Source: Bacteroidaceae bacterium (GTDB taxonomy: Bacteria > Bacteroidota > Bacteroidia > Bacteroidales > Bacteroidaceae). Taken from it: DNA of 64,000 nucleotides. Positions within the stretch are counted from its first letter, which is position 1; each line of letters begins with the position of its first letter. The stretch lies in NCBI GenBank assembly GCA_017557635.1, contig JAFYYH010000016.1:124001-188000 (forward strand), read 5' to 3'. The translations under genes were made by a program, and so were the position numbers. A model generated the notes under the pieces. The model had not been told where the DNA came from and searched no databases. It saw only the letters and a list, made by a program, of their open reading frames with translations. This document shows, in pieces, positions 43,452 to 53,131 of this stretch.

Positions 43452-44627
43452 TTATCTCAGCTTGTGAGTCTCGAAGTGGCGGCGGATCTGCAGGAAGTAG
43501 AACGCCACTCCGAAGGCATTGACTATCCAGGCGGTCCAGAAGGCGCTGTGGTAACCCCAGAATTCGCTGAAAAGACCGCCTATTAGTACGCCCAGACCTA
43601 CGCCTGCATCCCATGAGGTCAGAATCGATGAGTTGGCGGTGCCTCGCTGTGAGTGTTCGGCCAGATTGATGAACATGGTCTGGAATGCGGGATACATATG
43701 ACCGTTTCCAAGGCCGATGATCAGGGCGGCGCCGTAATAGCCGATAGGGTTGTGGACGGCGGCAAAAAGCAGATAGCCGAATATGGATACGCACATGCCC
43801 ATGGTGGCGTTGCGGGATACCTTTCCGTCACGCAGATGGCGTGCTCCGGTGAGTCGTGAAAGTATGAGGCCGATGGCGCAAAGACCGAAAAAAAGTCCCG
43901 TTCCACCGGTGATTCCGAGCTCTTCCTTGCCGTAAATGGCAACGTATGTGGAGAGCACTCCGTAACTGAATGCGAAGCTTGCAATTCCTATTGCCTCGCG
44001 CCAGCCTTCAATCAGAAAGAAGCGGTCCAGTGAGAGAACTTTCTTTTCCGGAACGAAATCACGCCTGGGCAGACGGATTGATAATTCAAGCAGGAGTCCT
44101 ATGAGTGAAGCGGCAAGTGACACCCAGAACAGGGCCTTGTAACTGCCGTTGAATGCTCCTAAAAGCACTATTGCAAGTGCCGGGCCCAGTGCCATGGCAA
44201 GATTGTTGCTCAGTCCGTAATAGCCGATGGCCTCACCGCGGCGGGAGGAGGGAACAACATCAATGGCAACCGTACTGGCTGCTACCGTGGTTGCTCCGAA
44301 CGGGGCGCCGTGCAGGGTGCGGAATATGGCGAATGCGGCAAGCGATCCGGCTACTATATATCCCAAAAAGATGCTGAAGAACAGTGCGCCGCATATTACC
44401 AGTACCGTCTTACGCGGAAAACTGTCAACCATGTATCCGCTGAACGGACGGATGACGAGAGCCATTATGGTATAGCCGGTGAGGACCATTCCTATGGTGT
44501 CCTTGGTGGCTCCGAATGTCTCGTTAAGATACAGCGGCAGCAGTGGAACGATGAGCATAAAAGAGAAATGGACCAGAAAATTCACGGTCCATATCTTTAT
44601 GTAGTTTGCGTTCCAGAGTTTATCCAC
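43452..44627 (-). CDS. MFS transporter (drug/sugar efflux type)
   Basis: A 391-residue 12-helix major facilitator. VDKLWNANYIKIWTVNFL at the N terminus, GATKDTIGMVLTGYTIMALVIRPFSGYMVD for helices 1-2, and the loop GARHLRDGKVSRNA before helix 8. The start is probably the GTG at 44627, overlapping the metH stop (GTGGATAA); a longer frame from 44663 would overlap metH by 44 nt and lacks family support. Last gene of the leftward ftsK-to-MFS run. Substrate unknown. Confidence 0.85.
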   Translation of the reverse strand: MDKLWNANYIKIWTVNFLVHFSFMLIVPLLPLYLNETFGATKDTIGMVLTGYTIMALVIRPFSGYMVDSFPRKTVLVICGALFFSIFLGYIVAGSLAAFAIFRTLHGAPFGATTVAASTVAIDVVPSSRRGEAIGYYGLSNNLAMALGPALAIVLLGAFNGSYKALFWVSLAASLIGLLLELSIRLPRRDFVPEKKVLSLDRFFLIEGWREAIGIASFAFSYGVLSTYVAIYGKEELGITGGTGLFFGLCAIGLILSRLTGARHLRDGKVSRNATMGMCVSIFGYLLFAAVHNPIGYYGAALIIGLGNGHMYPAFQTMFINLAEHSQRGTANSSILTSWDAGVGLGVLIGGLFSEFWGYHSAFWTAWIVNAFGVAFYFLQIRRHFETHKLR

Positions 44628-46965
44628 AGATCTGCTGCAAAATGTGAGCGGTTTCCAAGGCATCCTTGGAGTAGTATGTGGCGCCGATGGCCGATGCTAT
44701 ATCGGGAGTCATGACTGCACCGCCTACGATGATGGGGCAGGTTATGCCGTTTGCACGAAGGTGCTCAATGGTCTCCTTCATTGAATCGACCGTGGTGGTC
44801 ATGAGCGCGCTGAGTCCTACTGCATCGGGTTTCTCGTTCTGTGCGGCCTCAAGAACAGTCTCCTTGGGTACATCCTTACCTAGGTCGGTTACGGTGAATC
44901 CGTGACTCTGAACTACAACCTTGACAATGTTCTTGCCTATGTCGTGGACATCGCCCTTGACGGTTGCAATGACCAGGTGTCCCTTGGCTGCCTCGGTATC
45001 AGCGCTGCTGAACTGCTCGGAGATTACTGCGAACGCCAGTTTTGCGGCCTCGGCTGAACGTATCAGCTGCGGCATGAATACCTCGTTGCGCGCAAATTTG
45101 GCACCTACATCACCCAGTGCGGGAATAAGTATCTCGTTGATGATACGGTCCTTACCCATATCGGGCAACTCACGCTCCAGGCAATCCTTGACGCGGTCCT
45201 TAAGACCTAACGATACGGCGTTGAAGAGGTTGTCAACAGTCTGTTCCTCGGCCGACTGGGTGTTGAAGTATATGAATCCGGCACAACCGGGGTCATTACC
45301 TGTGAGAGCCATTGATGCACGCACCGTGGCAACGGTATCATGATCCAGAGGGTTCATGATCGGCATGTCCAGACCTCCCATGAAGGCCATGGCCAGGAAG
45401 TTGCGGTTCAGTGTGCCGCGCTCGGGCAGACCGAATGATACGTTTGACAGACCTACAGTGGTGAGTACACCCAGTTCCTTAAGGGCCGACAGGGTGTTTA
45501 TGGTTATCTTGGCGTACTGTTGGTTGGAGGAGATGGCCATTACAAGTCCGTCAAATACCAGCAGACGGCGGTCAATGCCCATTTTCTCGGCACGCTCAAT
45601 GATACGTTTTGCTATGTCTATACGGGCCTCGGTGGTTTCAGGTACACCACGCTCGTCGAGCGGAAGGGTAACTGACGGGGCCTGATATTTTGCTATGATG
45701 GGCAGAAGGCGTGACATGGATTCCTCGGCTCCGTTTACGGAGTTGATCATGGGAACACCGTTGTACAGGCGGATGGCTGCCTGGATGGCATCGGGGTTGG
45801 ATGAGTCAAGCTGCAGCGGCAGGTCGCAGACCTCCTGAACTTTACGTACAGCCTGGCAGAGCAGGGCCTTCTCATCGGAGTTGGGTACACCGCAGTTCAG
45901 GTCCAGGAAATCGGCCCCGGCATCCTTCTGGGCGAGTGCCTCATGCTGCAGGTACTCGAAATTGCCCTCGGCAAGTGCTGCCTTGAGCTTTTTCTTACCG
46001 GTGGGGTTGAGTCGCTCACCGCAGATAAGACCTTTCTCCAGGCGGAGCATTATGGTCGATGAGCATATGTATGTGCCGTCGGGTTTGGATATTTCCGGTG
46101 CGGGCTGTCCCTTATAGACTGAAATGGCCTTGATGGTTGAGGGTGATGAACCGCAGCATCCTCCCAATATGGAGGCGCCTGCCTCGATGAGTTCCTTTCC
46201 TATCTTTACAAAGTCCTGGTCAGTCCAGTTATAGACTACCTGGCCGTCACGCATCTCGGGAAGACCCTTGTTAGGCTGGGCCAGGATGGGGCAGTTGGCG
46301 AAGGGTTTCATGCGGCGTACCACATCGACAACACCTGCGGGGTTGTTGGAGCAGTTGACTCCAAGTGCATCTACACCCAGCGAAGATAGGGTGAGCGATA
46401 CTATCTCAGGGGTTGAACCGGTGAGTGTGCGGCCCTGCTCATCAAAAGTCATTGAGGCGAAGATGGGCTTGCTGCATACGTCACGGATGGCCAGAATGGC
46501 TGCACGGAGTTCGTAAAGGTCACTGAAGGTCTCCAGCAGGTAACCGTCAACGCGGTCACATGTGTATTCTGCAACCTGGCGGTAGTTGTCGTAAGCCTGC
46601 TCAAAGGTGAACGGGCCGACAGGCTCCATAAGCTGGCCCGATGTGGAGACATCGAACATAACCATGGCGCGGTTGCCTACGGCTGTACGTGCGTTTTTTA
46701 TGGCTGCATCGGCAATCTCCTGCCAGGTATACTCCTGTGACTGCCACTTGACGGGGTTGAGCTCGAATGAGTTGCAGGTTATGTACTGTGCACCTGCCTC
46801 CAGATAGTCCGTGTGCATCTTCTGTACACGCTCCGGATTGGTGAGGTTGAGTACAGCCACACCGTTGTGTTTGGGCTTGCCGTCCTTGCCGGGCTCTTTG
46901 GGATGGGCATCGGCCAGGACTGTTCCCTGCGCTCCGTCAAATATCTGTATCTTGTCTATTATCAT
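44620..46965 (-). CDS. metH: cobalamin-dependent methionine synthase, short form
   Basis: Transfers the methyl group of methyltetrahydrofolate to homocysteine through cobalamin. 781 residues: homocysteine/zinc domain (about 1-290; GVNCS and GGCCGSSPSTI supply zinc cysteines), pterin-binding domain (about 310-560; GERLNPTGKKKLKAAL, DLNCGVP), cobalamin cap and Rossmann domain (about 570-781; DVHDIGKNIVKVV, then GLSALMTTTV). The ~330-residue AdoMet activation domain of E. coli MetH is absent. Nine nt downstream of metF, which makes its substrate. Confidence 0.95.
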   Translation of the reverse strand: MIIDKIQIFDGAQGTVLADAHPKEPGKDGKPKHNGVAVLNLTNPERVQKMHTDYLEAGAQYITCNSFELNPVKWQSQEYTWQEIADAAIKNARTAVGNRAMVMFDVSTSGQLMEPVGPFTFEQAYDNYRQVAEYTCDRVDGYLLETFSDLYELRAAILAIRDVCSKPIFASMTFDEQGRTLTGSTPEIVSLTLSSLGVDALGVNCSNNPAGVVDVVRRMKPFANCPILAQPNKGLPEMRDGQVVYNWTDQDFVKIGKELIEAGASILGGCCGSSPSTIKAISVYKGQPAPEISKPDGTYICSSTIMLRLEKGLICGERLNPTGKKKLKAALAEGNFEYLQHEALAQKDAGADFLDLNCGVPNSDEKALLCQAVRKVQEVCDLPLQLDSSNPDAIQAAIRLYNGVPMINSVNGAEESMSRLLPIIAKYQAPSVTLPLDERGVPETTEARIDIAKRIIERAEKMGIDRRLLVFDGLVMAISSNQQYAKITINTLSALKELGVLTTVGLSNVSFGLPERGTLNRNFLAMAFMGGLDMPIMNPLDHDTVATVRASMALTGNDPGCAGFIYFNTQSAEEQTVDNLFNAVSLGLKDRVKDCLERELPDMGKDRIINEILIPALGDVGAKFARNEVFMPQLIRSAEAAKLAFAVISEQFSSADTEAAKGHLVIATVKGDVHDIGKNIVKVVVQSHGFTVTDLGKDVPKETVLEAAQNEKPDAVGLSALMTTTVDSMKETIEHLRANGITCPIIVGGAVMTPDIASAIGATYYSKDALETAHILQQICG

Positions 46966-46974
46966 TCCTGTGTT

Positions 46975-47859
46975 TTATTTGAAGAAACCTGATGCGACAT
47001 AGCTGATGTTGTCCATAAGCTTGCTTATGAATCCGCTCTTGTTCATTGAGTAGATGTGGATTCCGTCAACATCATTGGCCATGAGGTCAAGTATCTGATA
47101 ACTGGTAAAGATAAGGCCGATCTCCTCGATGGCATCCTTGTCATCCTTGTACCGGTCAAACTGGTTGAGCAGCTTGAGAGGCACCTTGCAGCCGCTCATC
47201 TGGATCATACGGTTGATCTGGTTATAGTTGGTCACGGGCATGATTCCCGGTATTATGGGCACTGTTACACCGGCCTTGCGGGCTTTGAGAAGGAAGTGGT
47301 AGAACACCTCGTTGTCAAAGAAGAGCTGGGTGTTGAAGAACTCCATGCCGGCATCCTGCTTTACCTTGAGGAACTCGATGTCGGAGGTGATGCTCTCTGC
47401 CTCGGGATGCTTCTCGGGGTAGCAGGCACCGGCCATTCCGAACTTGCCGTCGTACTTGCTCTTTATGTATGAAGCCATGTCACTGGCGTGCTTGAAATCA
47501 GAGAATAGGGGGGCGTCGGCCTCCTTGGGTATGTCACCGCGCAGGGTCAGTATGTTCTGGACTCCGTAATTCTGGAGTTCGTCGCAAACGCTGTCAACCT
47601 TGCCACGTGTGGATGCTACGCAGGTGAGGTGGGCCAGAGGCTCTGATTTTGTGTTGTCCTTGATGGTTTTGGCTATCATGGCGGTGTTGCTCAGGGTGTT
47701 GCCCAGCGCTCCGTATGTTACGCTCATGAAGTCAGGTTCATAGCTTGCCAGTTTCTTTATGGTTTTGTCAATCAGGGTAAAGGTATCCTCTTCTCTCTTG
47801 GGAGGGAATATCTCAAAAGAGAGGGTCTTTTTCTTGGCAAGAATCTCAGAGATCTTCAT
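46975..47859 (-). CDS. metF: 5,10-methylenetetrahydrofolate reductase
   Basis: FAD enzyme producing methyltetrahydrofolate for MetH. 294 residues, TIM-barrel type: TLSFEIFPPKREEDTF (about 13-28), MSVTYGALGNT, HLTCVAST, NILTLRGDIPKE (about 98-109), and GACYPEKHPEAES. Between trxB and metH in the same leftward operon. Confidence 0.97.
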   Translation of the reverse strand: MKISEILAKKKTLSFEIFPPKREEDTFTLIDKTIKKLASYEPDFMSVTYGALGNTLSNTAMIAKTIKDNTKSEPLAHLTCVASTRGKVDSVCDELQNYGVQNILTLRGDIPKEADAPLFSDFKHASDMASYIKSKYDGKFGMAGACYPEKHPEAESITSDIEFLKVKQDAGMEFFNTQLFFDNEVFYHFLLKARKAGVTVPIIPGIMPVTNYNQINRMIQMSGCKVPLKLLNQFDRYKDDKDAIEEIGLIFTSYQILDLMANDVDGIHIYSMNKSGFISKLMDNISYVASGFFK

Positions 47860-47876
47860 TTCTAAATTATTGGATG

Positions 47877-48806
47877 TTATTTGTTTAAGAACTTTTCTGC
47901 TTCAATGGCGGCCTTGCATCCGCTGGCGGCGGCGCAGATGGCCTGACGGTAAACGGGATCGGCCACATCACCTGCGGCGAATACGCCGGGCACGTTGGTC
48001 ACGGGTGTTCCGTTTACGGTCTTGATGTATCCGTTCTCATCGGTCTCAATCCAAGGCTTGAATACGTCTGAATTGGGCTTGTGGCCGATGGCCAGGAAGA
48101 AACCGTCGATGGCGCGCTCGTAGTGCTCCTCGGTGGGCAGGCCAAGGTCCTTGACCAGTTTTACGCCCTGAACCTTGCTCTCGCCGGTAAGGCCTTCGGC
48201 ATTGTGGCCGAAGAGTACCTCGATCTTGGGGTTCTCAAGCACACGTTTCTGCATTATGTCGCTGGCACGCAGGTAGTTCTTGCGTACAATCAGATAGACC
48301 TTCTCGGCCAGGGTGGAGAGGTAGCTGGCCTCCTCACAAGCGGTATCTCCACCGCCTACAACTGCTACGACCTTCTTGCGGAAGAAGAATCCGTCACAGG
48401 TGGCGCAGGCGCTTACTCCGCGTCCGGCATATTTCTTCTCATCCTCAAGACCTAAATATTTGGCCGATGCACCCGTCGATATGATGACGGTGTCTGCCTG
48501 CAGCTGTGTGCCGTCATCGATTGTGACGGTGTAGGGGGCCGATCCGAAATCAACGGCTGTAACAATGCCCATGCGGATATCGGCGCCGAATCTCTGGGCC
48601 TGAGCACGCATATCCTCCATCATGTCGTAGCCGCTTACTCCCTGCGGATAGCCGGGGAAGTTCTCGACGACGGTGGTGGTTATGAGCTGACCGCCTGACT
48701 GCGGGCCCTCATAGAGGACGGGGCTCAGGTTGGCACGTGAAGCATAGATAGATGCGGTGAATCCGGCGGGACCGGAACCGATGATAAGGCATTTTACTCT
48801 TTCCAT
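47877..48806 (-). CDS. trxB: thioredoxin reductase
   Basis: NADPH/FAD enzyme reducing thioredoxin. 309 residues: FAD motif IIGSGPAGFTASIYASRA (about 8-25), redox-active ACATCDG (about 135-141), NADPH motif VVGGGDTACEEASYL (about 153-167), and the FAD-binding GVFAAGDVADPVYRQ near the C terminus. Between lolA (14-nt gap) and metF (17-nt gap). Confidence 0.97.
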   Translation of the reverse strand: MERVKCLIIGSGPAGFTASIYASRANLSPVLYEGPQSGGQLITTTVVENFPGYPQGVSGYDMMEDMRAQAQRFGADIRMGIVTAVDFGSAPYTVTIDDGTQLQADTVIISTGASAKYLGLEDEKKYAGRGVSACATCDGFFFRKKVVAVVGGGDTACEEASYLSTLAEKVYLIVRKNYLRASDIMQKRVLENPKIEVLFGHNAEGLTGESKVQGVKLVKDLGLPTEEHYERAIDGFFLAIGHKPNSDVFKPWIETDENGYIKTVNGTPVTNVPGVFAAGDVADPVYRQAICAAASGCKAAIEAEKFLNK

Positions 48807-48820
48807 ATTGTGTTTTGTTT

Positions 48821-49450
48821 TTATCTCAAATCAATAATCTCGGCATCCTTGTAGTCACTGACGGGGCAGGTGAATGTCTTCTTGTCAAAGGTCTGTCCGG
48901 CTTTGTAGTCAGTTACAAGTATCCTGGCCGATATGTTTCCAAGCTCCTCGGCGAATGTGATGCTGAGTGTCTTGAATACCAGTGTGGCGGGGTCAACCTG
49001 AACGGTGACGCTGCGTATTCCCTCTACGCTGCGCTCGGCATTGGAGGCGGTGAGAGTGAATGTATCGGTCCCGTTTCCGCTTACGCTGAATCCCTGGTGC
49101 TTGCCAAGCAGGTTGATGATGTCATAACGGGCTTTTTCCTCGGGGGTGGGCTCGGTTATGTAAATCTCCTCGATTCCGTCGCCGAAATCCTTGCCGTTCC
49201 ACAGGGTCTTGCCGTCAAACCACATGGTGTTGTCATCCTCCTGGGCGTAGAAGCTGTTTCCGGACATCTTGAGTGTCAGGTCAATGCGGTCGGTGCCGTG
49301 CTCATACTTTATCTCTGCATCCAGAGTCATGGCAATACCGCCGTCCTTCTGGAGCTTGGAGACGGTTTTCTGCAGCAGTTTCTCGGCGCTGTTCTGTGCG
49401 GACAGCGGTAGGATGCATAATGAGAATATCAGGAGCAGGTATTTACGCAT
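48821..49450 (-). CDS. lolA: LolA-family outer-membrane lipoprotein carrier
   Basis: Predicted periplasmic lipoprotein chaperone. 209 residues with a signal peptide (MRKYLLLIFSLCILPLSAQ) and the LolA beta-barrel pattern, with KTVSKLQKDGGIAMTLDAEI near the mature N terminus and ARYDIINLLGKHQGF in the middle. ATG 49450 is used since it starts 2 nt after the ftsK stop (TGATAATG). Assignment is by family pattern and position downstream of ftsK, a common arrangement in this phylum. Confidence 0.8.
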   Translation of the reverse strand: MRKYLLLIFSLCILPLSAQNSAEKLLQKTVSKLQKDGGIAMTLDAEIKYEHGTDRIDLTLKMSGNSFYAQEDDNTMWFDGKTLWNGKDFGDGIEEIYITEPTPEEKARYDIINLLGKHQGFSVSGNGTDTFTLTASNAERSVEGIRSVTVQVDPATLVFKTLSITFAEELGNISARILVTDYKAGQTFDKKTFTCPVSDYKDAEIIDLR

Positions 49451-49452
49451 TA

Positions 49453-51858
49453 TCACAGCAGATTGTATGTTTCAAGGATACGGTCAAGCTGAACCTCATC
49501 AGTTACAAGTACGGGACGCGGCTTGCTGCCGTCGGCCTTGCCTACGATTCCGGTGGCCTCCAGCTGGTCCATAAGACGTCCGGCGCGGTTGTAGCCGATG
49601 GCGAACTTGCGCTGTATGAGTGATGTCGAGCCTGACTGGTTGACAACCACCAGACGTGCGGCCTCGGCGAACATGGGATCGAACTTGCCCATCTCTACGC
49701 CGCCTTCGATAGGTCCGCCCTCATTCTCGTCAACGTACTCGGGCAGCGGATATGCCTCGGTGTAACCTTGCTGACGGCTGATGTACTGGCAGATGGCGTT
49801 GACCTCGGGGGTATCGACGAATGCGCACTGTACACGTACGGGATCGCTGCCTGACAGGAACAGAAGGTCACCGCGGCCGATAAGCTGGTTGGCGCCCGGA
49901 CGGTCCAGAATGGTGCGGGAGTCAATCATTGAACTTACGCGGAATGCCATACGGGCCGGGAAGTTGGCCTTGATGGTACCGGTTATGATGTTCGTGGTAG
50001 GACGCTGTGTTGCGATGATCATGTGCATACCTACGGCACGTGCCTTCTGGGCGATACGTGCTATAGGCATCTCGATATCCTTGCCGGCGGTCATGATAAG
50101 GTCACCGAACTCATCGATTACAACTACGATGTAGGGCAGGTAACGGTGTCCCTTCTCGGGATTGAGCCTGCGGTCCTTGAACAGGTTGTTGTACTCGATA
50201 ACCGAGCGTACGTTGGCCTCCTTGAGGAGCTCGTATCGGTTGTCCATCTCAATGCAGAGTGACTTGAGGGTATGGATTACCTTGGTGGTATCGGTGATGA
50301 TGGCATCGGTCTCATCGGGCATCTTGGCCAGGAAGTGCTTGATGATGGGGGCGTAGATGCTGAACTCTACCATCTTGGGGTCAACCATTACCAGCTTGAG
50401 CTCTGCGGGATGTTTCTTGTAGAGCAGTGAGGTGATAACGGCGTTCAGACCGACTGACTTACCCTGACCGGTGGCACCGGCAACAAGCAGGTGAGGCATC
50501 TTGGCCAGGTCGAACATGAAGACCTCATTGGTGATGGTGCGGCCCAGGGCTACGGGAAGTTCCATCTTGCTCTCGGCGAATTTCTTGCTGTTGAGGATGG
50601 ACTCCATGGATACCATGACGGGCTTGGCGTTAGGTACCTCGATACCTATGGTTCCCTTGCCGGGGATAGGTGCGATGATACGGATGCCCAGGGCGGCAAG
50701 GCTCAGGGCTATGTCGGCCTCAAGGTTACGTATCTTTGAAATACGTACGCCTGCGGCGGGAGTGATCTCGTAAAGGGTGATGGTGGGACCTACGGTTGCG
50801 TTGATGGTCTCAATCTCGATGCCGAAGTCAAGCAGAACCTTGATGATACGGTTCTTGTTGGCCTCCTGCTCGCGCTCGTCAATGGCGGGGGCGTCATTGT
50901 CATAGTGCTTGAGCAGGTCAAGGGTGGGGAACTTGTAGTGTGACAGGTCCAGACGCGGGTCATACGGCTCCTGGATCTTACCCTCGGCTTTTTCGTCACC
51001 CTCGGCTGCAGTGATGGTCATGGTTATGTCTTCGGCCGGAGTCTCGGGCTTCTCGGCGGCTGCGGGTTTGGCAGGCTTCTTTTCCGGCTTGGGTTCCTCC
51101 TCTACGGGCTGGAAATCTGGTGCCGGTGCATAGGGGTTGTCATCGGCCTCATCTTCCTGCTCATTGAAGGTCTCCTCATCGGCCGTTTCCTGGACATCGG
51201 CCTCCGTATCGGCCTCACTCTCATGCTTGCGTATGCCGTTTTTCATGCGGTCGGCACCGTCACGGATAACCTGTATGGTGCGGCGTGTCAGATATACGCA
51301 ATAGATGAGCATGGTAAGCAGAAGCACCAGTACAAGACCGGGTATTCCTATGTAGCCCTTGAGCATCAGTGTCAGGTTCATTCCGTGGCTTCCGCCGGGA
51401 ACGATGAATGAGGTCTGCATCATGGGTGAGAGCACCAGCTGCAGGAATACGGAACACCATACCATGAGGAAAGCGCAGCTTACGAACCAGCGGAACAGCC
51501 TTACATGGGTAATGCGCATCATGTTGAGGCCGCAGACGGTCAGGAATACGGGTATGAGTATGGAGGAAAATCCGAACCATCCGTTTACGATGGATTCCGA
51601 CATTCGGGCGCCCAGCAGTCCGGTGCTGTTTTCAATCTCCTGTGTACCGCTCAGGACGGCACTCTGGTCAGTACCTCCGGTGAAGAGGAACGAGATGTAT
51701 GCTATCACAAAGAAAACGGCTATGATGGTAAGCACGGCTCCGCTCACAAAGAGGAATGTCTCGTTGCGGAATGTGTCTGATATGCTGTTTAGATTGAACC
51801 TTATTTCCGGTTTCTGTGTCCCTGTGCGGGGTTTTGCTTCTTTCCCTTTGAGTCCCAT
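49453..51858 (-). CDS. ftsK: DNA translocase FtsK
   Basis: Septal DNA pump coordinating chromosome dimer resolution and division. 801 residues: four N-terminal transmembrane helices (about 28-190), an acidic/proline linker (about 200-290), FtsK alpha and RecA-like beta domains with Walker A VAGATGQGKSVGLN (about 465-478) and Walker B VVVIDEFGDL, and a C-terminal winged-helix gamma domain (GSTSLIQRKFAIGYNRAGRL) that reads KOPS sequences. First gene of the ftsK-lolA-trxB-metF-metH-MFS run; -7 box TAACTTTG at 51883-51890. Confidence 0.97.
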   Translation of the reverse strand: MGLKGKEAKPRTGTQKPEIRFNLNSISDTFRNETFLFVSGAVLTIIAVFFVIAYISFLFTGGTDQSAVLSGTQEIENSTGLLGARMSESIVNGWFGFSSILIPVFLTVCGLNMMRITHVRLFRWFVSCAFLMVWCSVFLQLVLSPMMQTSFIVPGGSHGMNLTLMLKGYIGIPGLVLVLLLTMLIYCVYLTRRTIQVIRDGADRMKNGIRKHESEADTEADVQETADEETFNEQEDEADDNPYAPAPDFQPVEEEPKPEKKPAKPAAAEKPETPAEDITMTITAAEGDEKAEGKIQEPYDPRLDLSHYKFPTLDLLKHYDNDAPAIDEREQEANKNRIIKVLLDFGIEIETINATVGPTITLYEITPAAGVRISKIRNLEADIALSLAALGIRIIAPIPGKGTIGIEVPNAKPVMVSMESILNSKKFAESKMELPVALGRTITNEVFMFDLAKMPHLLVAGATGQGKSVGLNAVITSLLYKKHPAELKLVMVDPKMVEFSIYAPIIKHFLAKMPDETDAIITDTTKVIHTLKSLCIEMDNRYELLKEANVRSVIEYNNLFKDRRLNPEKGHRYLPYIVVVIDEFGDLIMTAGKDIEMPIARIAQKARAVGMHMIIATQRPTTNIITGTIKANFPARMAFRVSSMIDSRTILDRPGANQLIGRGDLLFLSGSDPVRVQCAFVDTPEVNAICQYISRQQGYTEAYPLPEYVDENEGGPIEGGVEMGKFDPMFAEAARLVVVNQSGSTSLIQRKFAIGYNRAGRLMDQLEATGIVGKADGSKPRPVLVTDEVQLDRILETYNLL

Positions 51859-51882
51859 ACTACTATCTGCAGTTATAGGTTA

Positions 51883-51890
51883 CAAAGTTA
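51883..51890 (-). promoter_or_regulatory. -7 box TAACTTTG for the ftsK operon
   Basis: Exact consensus on the minus strand, 24 nt before the ftsK start. It is the only clear promoter upstream of the six-gene leftward run. Confidence 0.6.
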
Positions 51891-51933
51891 ATAATAAAAG
51901 AACAAAAAGGGCGCGTTATAGCGGAAAAAGGAG

Positions 51934-51941
51934 TAATTTCG
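51934..51941 (+). promoter_or_regulatory. -7 box TAATTTCG for the DUF5063 operon
   Basis: One-mismatch -7 box, 19 nt before the ATG at 51961, divergent from ftsK. Confidence 0.4.
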
Positions 51942-51960
51942 CAGTCGAAAACGTGAGTTT

Positions 51961-52497
51961 ATGAAATCATCAGCGGCATTTGACAAAAATACGGTCGAGT
52001 TCGTGACGGTGGCTGCCGAGTACTGCGCCTATCTGGAACAGATATTCGACAAGGAACCCGAGAGGGTTGTGGATGTACTCTGCAAACTTCTGCCACTTGT
52101 TTATCTCAAGGCAACCATGCTTCCTGAGGCTGAACCCGAGGGCTTGTACCTGGAGGAAAGCGTGACAGAGGCCGATTATGAGGAGATACGTACTCTTCTT
52201 GCTCAAAAGCTCGGTGAAAACGATGATTATCTGGAGGTGTTCGTGGAGGATATGAAATACAGCGACACCCCGGTACGCAAGTGCATTTCGGAGGATCTGG
52301 CCGATATCTATCAGGCGCTCCGCAATTTCGTGCAGTCCTATCGCAGCGGTCTGGATGAGGTTATGACCGAGGCCGTGGCTGTATGTGCAGAAGGATTCCG
52401 CACCTATTGGGGCCAGACACTTGCAAACACCCTGCGTGCCGTGCATAACGTCAGATTCAATTCTGACCTGGAAATTGATAATTCTTTTTATGATTGA
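51961..52497 (+). CDS. DUF5063 family protein
   Basis: A 178-residue, acidic, helical cytosolic protein found next to RNase D-like genes in Bacteroidota. Visible segments: FDKNTVEFVTVAAEYCAYLEQ (about 6-26), LLPLVYLKATMLPE (about 43-56), and RNFVQSYRSGLDEVM (about 121-135). Function unknown. The following exonuclease gene overlaps its 3' end by 8 nt (ATGATTGA), so the two are co-translated and may work together. Confidence 0.85.
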   Translation: MKSSAAFDKNTVEFVTVAAEYCAYLEQIFDKEPERVVDVLCKLLPLVYLKATMLPEAEPEGLYLEESVTEADYEEIRTLLAQKLGENDDYLEVFVEDMKYSDTPVRKCISEDLADIYQALRNFVQSYRSGLDEVMTEAVAVCAEGFRTYWGQTLANTLRAVHNVRFNSDLEIDNSFYD

Positions 52498-53131
52498 ACT
52501 GCCCAACAAGATAGAAAAGTCATATCTGGCCGACAAACCCAGAGTCGTGTTTGACGGTATAATAGAGGAAATAGATACGGAGGAAAAGGCTCAAAAGGCC
52601 ATTGAAACGCTTTCAAAAGAGAGCGTTGTGGGTTTTGATACCGAAACCAGACCCTCATTTACCAGAGGCGTAGCGCATAAGATTGCCCTGCTTCAGCTTT
52701 CGACGGACAAATACGGTTATCTGTTCCGTCTCAACAAGATGGGCATTCCGGACTGTGTAGCTGAATTTCTGTCAAACCCCGATATTATAAAGGTGGGAAT
52801 ATCCATCAAGGATGATTTCCATTCAATGTCAAGCCGCCGCAAGTTCACTCCCGCCGGTTTTGTGGAATTGCAGGAATTATGCGGTGAAATGGGTATTGAG
52901 GAGAAGGGACTGCAGAAACTCTATTGCCTGCTGTTTAACGAGAGGATATCAAAGAACCAGCAGCTCAGCAATTGGGAAATAGACAGTCTGACTGAGAGTC
53001 AGCGCCAGTATGCGGCCATTGACGCGTGGGCTTGTCTCAGGATTTATCACTATATTTCGGAACTCAAACGTACCGGCGATTACAGAATAATCAGGAAAGA
53101 TGCAGAAGAGTGTAATACTGAAGAGAGGTAA
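52490..53131 (+). CDS. RNase D-like 3'-5' exonuclease
   Basis: A 213-residue DEDDy-type exonuclease domain. Exo I VVGFDTETRPSF (Asp/Glu metal ligands, about 45-56), Exo II region ISIKDDFHSM (about 104-113) and Exo III QRQYAAIDAWACLRIYHY (Tyr and Asp, about 181-198). It lacks HRDC domains, so it resembles the single-domain enzymes next to DUF5063. ATG 52490 is chosen because upstream codons would overlap DUF5063 further. Overlaps the next gene by 32 nt. Confidence 0.9.
   Translation: MIELPNKIEKSYLADKPRVVFDGIIEEIDTEEKAQKAIETLSKESVVGFDTETRPSFTRGVAHKIALLQLSTDKYGYLFRLNKMGIPDCVAEFLSNPDIIKVGISIKDDFHSMSSRRKFTPAGFVELQELCGEMGIEEKGLQKLYCLLFNERISKNQQLSNWEIDSLTESQRQYAAIDAWACLRIYHYISELKRTGDYRIIRKDAEECNTEER

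Noticed and set aside
44628-44663. MFS transporter start at 44663
   Set aside because: Would overlap metH by 44 nt and add a non-family N terminus; GTG 44627 starts the conserved VDKLWN sequence.
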